Source: Podospora pseudocomata
Taxonomy: Eukaryota; Ascomycota; Sordariomycetes; Sordariales; Podosporaceae
NCBI RefSeq assembly: GCF_035222375.1
Contig: NW_026946365.1
Location: 434,001-498,000, forward strand
Length of the DNA: 64,000 nucleotides
Direction of reading: 5' to 3'
Part shown: positions 59,808-64,000 of the stretch, piece by piece
Layout: the number at the start of each line of letters is the position of its first letter
Numbering within the stretch: the first letter of the stretch is position 1
The notes under the pieces: model-generated
Seen by the model: the letters and a program-made list of their open reading frames with translations, nothing else
Databases searched by the model: none
Told to the model about the DNA's origin: nothing
Position numbers and translations under genes: made by a program

Positions 59808-61072
59808 ATGAAATTCATCATCGCCGCGCCCGCGACTCTGGCGCTGGTCTACCGCGCCTACAGCAAGAACAGCCTCACTCCGTTAGGTATCTTCGCCGCA
59901 GCCCTCACCGCCATCGCTCACGCAGTCCACCCCTGGAACCTCCCCTTCGTTCTACTAGTCGTCTTCTTCCTGGCAGGAACAAGAGCCACTCACGTATGTT
60001 TCACCCCCTCCCCATCTCCCTACCTCATCACTGATCTTCCTCACAGGTAAAAGAAAACATCAAAGCAACCCTCACCCTCAAAGCAACCGGCTCCTCCCCC
60101 TCGGGCGGCGGCGAAGGGCCCCGTACCCACGTCCAGGTCTTCGCCAACTCATTAACCGCTACCATCCTCACCCTCCTTCACGCGTATCAACTCCACGCAA
60201 GGAAACAAGCCCTTTTGTCCAACCCCTCCTCCCCGGACAACGGCACCCTCTGCTTCTCATGGAAAGGCGACCTCCTAGTCATCGGCATAATCGCAAACTA
60301 CGCCTGCGTGGCAGCCGACACGTTCTCCTCCGAACTCGGGATCCTGTCAAAGTCCTCTCCAAGGCTGATCACAAGCTGGAATCTGAAAAAAGTGCCCCGG
60401 GGCACAAACGGGGGTGTCACCCTTGTAGGGTTGGGAGCGGGGTTGTTGGGAAGTATAATCATCGTCACCACTTCTGTCTTGTTCCTGCCGTTTTGCACCG
60501 CCGATTCAAAGACCTTACCCGGTGGAGGGCAGCCCTGGGATGTCAAGGAACGGCAAGCTCTTATTTTAGGGTTGACGGTCTCGGGTGTGCTGGGCAGTGT
60601 GATGGATTCTGTTCTTGGAGGCCTGTTCCAGAGGAGCGTCAAAGATGTTCGGAGCGGGAAGATTGTCGAGGGGGAGGGGGGGAAGAAGGTGTTGGTTGCT
60701 AGTCCGGTTGTTATCCCTGGTCATCATCACAAACCTGGGCAGGAGGAGGATGCGGGAGCGGAGATCAAGGCTAAGCTTCTTCGTGGCGAGGGGAAGGATG
60801 CGGTTGAGGAGACTGCGGGGTCTTCTGCCGTGGAGGAGGGGGATCACGTTGTGGATTTGAAGAAGAGGTATGACCCGAAGAATAAGCAGCGGAAGTCGAG
60901 TTTTGGGGATGAGAGGCCTTCTCGGGAGGTGGTTACTGGGTGGGACTTGCTTGATAATAACGATGTGAACTTTTTGATGGCGTTTGGGATGAGCTTTGCG
61001 GCGATGGCAGTGGCGGGGTGGTATTGGGGCGTTTCGCTTTGGACGATTGTCCCGGGAGGAGTCGCGGTTTAG
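59808..61072 (+). CDS. TMEM19 / DUF92 family membrane protein
   Basis: Two exons, 59808-59993 and 60047-61072, with a 53-bp intron (gtatgt...tcacag); 403 aa. Several hydrophobic helices: about 3-19, 26-60 (two), 85-105, 125-140, 170-195, 220-240 and 365-395. Family signatures are DTFSSELGILS and RGTNGGVTLVGLGAG, the conserved acidic and Asn-Gly-Gly motifs of DUF92. A charged, Gly/Glu-rich cytoplasmic loop (about 255-345) is fungal-specific. DUF92 includes the plant phytyl-phosphate kinase VTE6; whether the fungal proteins phosphorylate an isoprenoid is unknown. The ATG is the first in frame and is followed directly by a hydrophobic helix. Confidence 0.88.
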
Positions 61073-61606
61073 TTCTTGATAGTCAAGACTTTGTGTTGGT
61101 TTGGAGTTCCAGCGGATAGCGATGATATAATGGCTGGTTGGTGGGGGAGGAATCTGATATACGTATGTTTTAATGATGATCAAGACCCAGGTCTTTGTGG
61201 GCTCCAAATATTGTCTTTATATGTCAAGGCTGACTGATTCCATCTGCCGCAACACAGATATTGTGTAAATTAGGAAGCCTGGCACATATTTGCCGTAGGC
61301 CATGTTTTGGTATATAATGGTATCTAAAACTCCTGGACTCCACGCCTCTTTCTATAACCCCTGAAAAATCTTTCTGCCTGTCGACCCCTTGACAGGTTGT
61401 AATCCACAGTCTTTTCCGCTCTTCAAATGCGTGCAGTGGTAAGTAACTGTGAGCTAGGACTGCGCAGGAAATGAATCCCGGCATCGACCTAGCGAAATAA
61501 GAGAAGCAAACTCAGACAAGGAAAAAACATGCAAACACCCACAACAGCCATAATGCTCTCCTAACAAAACAGAAAAAAAGGGAGAGAACAAGAACAACAC
61601 CTCCGC
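61073..61606. other. Convergent intergenic spacer
   Basis: 534 bp between the stops of the TMEM19-like and CDC14 genes. AT-rich with no coding signal; presumably two 3' UTRs. Confidence 0.6.
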
Positions 61607-62524
61607 TCAGCTCAGAATACCCCCAAATGGTTTATACGTATCCAGATCTTTCAACAACTCGTCCACTACCCCTGGTAGATACCGGTCAAGGTGCTGCTTC
61701 TTGGCATCCACACTCAGCGTGTTCCCACTTTCACTCTTTGACCTTTGCCTGCCACCGCTAGCAAGCAGTTTGGACTTTCCTGGGCTACCTGGGATTAACT
61801 CTGGCCCCGCAATCACACTCGTTCTGTCTGGTTTGGGGATATTTGGTGTTTCTGGCGTCAGGTAAAAGTACAAGAATTCCGTGAGGCGGAACTTGACCTC
61901 TCTGCCGGTCTCACGGGACTTGAACAGGGAGGTTACGGTAAGTAGACCGTCAAGGGCTTCGAATACTCGAATATTTTGGGGCATGTCGAGAAGGGCAACG
62001 ACAAGGGTGATTATTGTGGCGCATTGGATGGCAGGGGAGTTGATGGGTTCGAGAAGATCGAGGAGAAGCTGAAGATGAGGATACATGTTAGAACTGGCGG
62101 GGAAGCTGGAATTGCGGGCGTATCTTACGTTCATATGTACGCTGCGCTGAAAAAGCACCCTGCTTGGCGGGTGCAAAAGCAAGACGCCCTGGATGAGATC
62201 CAGCGCGTTGACTATCAACATGTCGTACGATCCATCTCCTCCTCGCACAACGAGCCAGTCGAGTGTGGTGAGAAGACGCTGCGCAACGTTCCATTCGAAT
62301 CCCTCCTGGAGCTTGAAGAATTCTCGAAAAGCTGGATCAGGCGAGAGGTCTGCGAGCATTCGGCGCGGTGGTTGTTGTTGGTTTTCTCCTTGTTTCTTGG
62401 GGCTACATTGGCCGGCAAGGCAGATCTGAGCAAGAAGGCCTTCGACCTGCCTTAGCCCCTTTTTGATTTTGGAACCATCGAAGGACGAGAGATTATCGAA
62501 AGCGAGAGAGAGTAATGATTCCAT
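61607..62524 (-). CDS. Cdc14, septation initiation network component (Sid1 partner)
   Basis: Two exons, 62129-62524 and 61607-62068, coding for 285 aa. The 60-bp intron (gtaaga...cttcag, branch ctaac) is a multiple of three and has no stop, so an unspliced reading adds 20 residues after MN; splicing joins it to LLLDLLEPINSP, the conserved helix. The start MESLLSLAFDNLSSFDGSKI and KKGLRQVEGLLAQICL are typical of the fungal SIN Cdc14 family, a helical-repeat protein unrelated to the Cdc14 phosphatase. Ser-rich C-terminal linker (about 220-255), then a final helix (RYLPGVVDELLKDLDTY). In fission yeast the protein binds and activates the Sid1 kinase at the spindle pole body for septation. Ordinary single-copy gene; no oddity beyond the in-frame intron. 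Confidence 0.9.
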   Translation of the reverse strand: MESLLSLAFDNLSSFDGSKIKKGLRQVEGLLAQICLAGQCSPKKQGENQQQPPRRMLADLSPDPAFREFFKLQEGFEWNVAQRLLTTLDWLVVRGGDGSYDMLIVNALDLIQGVLLLHPPSRVLFQRSVHMNVRYARNSSFPASSNMYPHLQLLLDLLEPINSPAIQCATIITLVVALLDMPQNIRVFEALDGLLTVTSLFKSRETGREVKFRLTEFLYFYLTPETPNIPKPDRTSVIAGPELIPGSPGKSKLLASGGRQRSKSESGNTLSVDAKKQHLDRYLPGVVDELLKDLDTYKPFGGILS

Positions 62525-64000
62525 CTTGTACTGCTAATACTGGACTGTTGCGCTCGCGTGCTTCGTCGATTTGTTGCCTCGAGTATTGAGATTTCACAAT
62601 GCGCATTCGCCACGTATAGTCGATAGTATGAGAGAAGTGCCACGGTTGGCGAGCGACACTCCTGAATCTGTATTGCTTGCGCACGAACTGCTCGAATGGT
62701 TGGTTTTCCTAGAGGTTGAACGCAGTATCGCGACAGGCGGTATAAGTGGGCGCGGTGATGGTAACGGGCCGGTTGTATACAGTCGAAGTAAGAACGCAAG
62801 CGGGTATCGACGGGAAAGGGAGAGAGGACGGTACGCAGAGAGTCTTCGGACGCAAAAGAGTGCCAGACTGACTCGAGATGCTCTGTCGCGCCGGTTGGAC
62901 TTGAGCTTGGTCCAAACTGGCGGGATATCGAGTCCACTGTCGAACAATCAAGCATTGGGTGCCACAGCAACCGGCTGACAAGATAAGGATCTAGCTGCTC
63001 ACCTGCCGAACAGGGATCACTCAACCTCAAACTGGGGAAGCGGGGCCGTGCGTTTTGTTTCAATGCTTGTGGAACCTCTTGAGCAACATTCCATCCAACA
63101 CTGCATCAGACTTCTAGAACCAGACCCAAAGCATTCAAGTCCAGGGCATGGCACAAGAGTCCAAGGACGCATGGAAAAGGGACGGTATGCAACTTTGAAA
63201 CCAGATCCGCAAGGGAGGGAGTTTGTCTCCTTTTTTATACCGCTTCCTCTGTTGGGCTTGCTGCTTTTGCCCCCCCTTCACAATGTCTATTTCTTTTTAT
63301 TTTGACAGATACTCTAGAAGCTCAGTAGCGATCCCTTGATCAGAAATCTTGGATCTCTTCCATTCACTCTCAGTGCTTTGACGGCCAGCTCAGCTCATAA
63401 AAGTCTCCCGCTCCCACATCTCACCAACCAATGTCTATGGCTTAGCTTTGGCCAAAGAACCAACCAACCGTCTGTTCCCTACCTCCAAAGGCTTTGTTGC
63501 AGTGGTAAATATTTATTACCACAAAGCACAGCCTTCGGCGTGTAGCTATCTATACCTGTCAGAGGAGCCGCTATTTCGCATCCAAAACGCCTGGAGGAGT
63601 GCTTGGGTTGACACAGAGACAGCAGCCCACGGACTCTGTACGAGTTCGGCATTTCGACGAAAGTCTATTCAATCCAATTAAATTCCTAATTTGTCTCAAT
63701 TCTACCCGGTGAGCTTGCCGACAATTTCGTTCTTTTCTTGTCTATGATTCGGGATCTTCAACGAGCACATGCAAATTTACCCCACCATCATCTATCCCAC
63801 CTCACGACCCAGTAGTGCTGTCGCTGTCACCCAAGACATGGTGGAGAGAAAGGCCCGATTGCAGCAGTGAATCATTTCATCTGTTTTACCTCCTCTGGTG
63901 ATTTACAGATTTGCACGGGTTCCTTGCCATCATGTCTGCAGGAACTGGGCTGATGGCTGTGTCCTGACATTGATAGTGGGGTAAACAGGAGAGCTGGAGC
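62525..64000. other. Upstream flank of CDC14 to the window end; no gene seen
   Basis: About 1.5 kb with only short frames and no recognisable motif. It includes a T/C-rich stretch at 63221-63305 that could be part of a promoter or 5' leader for a gene beyond the window. Confidence 0.45.

Noticed and set aside
1-64000. CRISPR arrays, bacterial-type operons or ribosome-binding sites
   Set aside because: The sequence is clearly eukaryotic (spliceosomal introns, fungal families); no regularly spaced repeat arrays were seen.

Overview
The window is nuclear DNA of a filamentous ascomycete, most likely a Sordariomycete (Sordariales-like). Supporting signs are introns of 51-88 bp with GTRNGT donors and CTAAC/CTGAC branch sites, a DHN-melanin-type polyketide synthase, fungal-only families (SIN-type Cdc14, an AflR-domain regulator, a conserved fungal mitochondrial protein) and Tad-like, pogo/Fot1-like and Ty1/copia-like transposons. 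The species cannot be named from the sequence alone.

Layout. 0-5.8 kb: no recognisable gene, one small AT-rich MITE-like insertion. 5.8-7.1 kb (-): Zn2Cys6 regulator with an AflR-type C-terminal domain. 9.4-10.65 kb (+): broken remains of what looks like a second Zn2Cys6 regulator. 10.7-17.5 kb: no gene seen. 17.5-24.3 kb (-): four-exon non-reducing PKS (SAT-KS-MAT-PT-ACP-ACP-TE, 2167 aa), with a TCGN5CGA AflR-type site 325 bp upstream of its ATG. 24.6-30.7 kb: no gene seen. 30.7-32.5 kb (-): secreted Fet3-like multicopper oxidase. Regulator, PKS and oxidase together look like a loose pigment (DHN-melanin-like) locus whose members are separated by unusually long gene-free stretches.

36.9-45.5 kb is a compact housekeeping block: DNA polymerase epsilon subunit B (-), a conserved mitochondrial-type protein (+, divergent from it), the PC4/Sub1 coactivator (-) and a PXA-PX-Nexin_C sorting nexin (+). 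59.8-62.5 kb resumes with a TMEM19/DUF92 membrane protein (+) and Cdc14 of the septation initiation network (-), convergent with each other.

Between the sorting nexin and the TMEM19 gene lies a transposon nest of about 13.8 kb in what was originally a gap of about 0.7 kb. It contains a full-length Tad-like LINE with a 14-bp target duplication and many frameshifts; an internally deleted pogo/Fot1 element with 53-bp TIRs; a Ty1/copia element with 537-bp LTRs, a 5-bp target duplication and a half-tRNA-iMet primer site; and, inside that copia element, a 477-bp element with two identical 128-bp TG...CA terminal repeats and its own 5-bp target duplication. This last one looks like a miniature terminal-repeat retrotransposon (TRIM) and is the most novel object in the window. 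The transposons stay GC-rich, with no obvious RIP damage.
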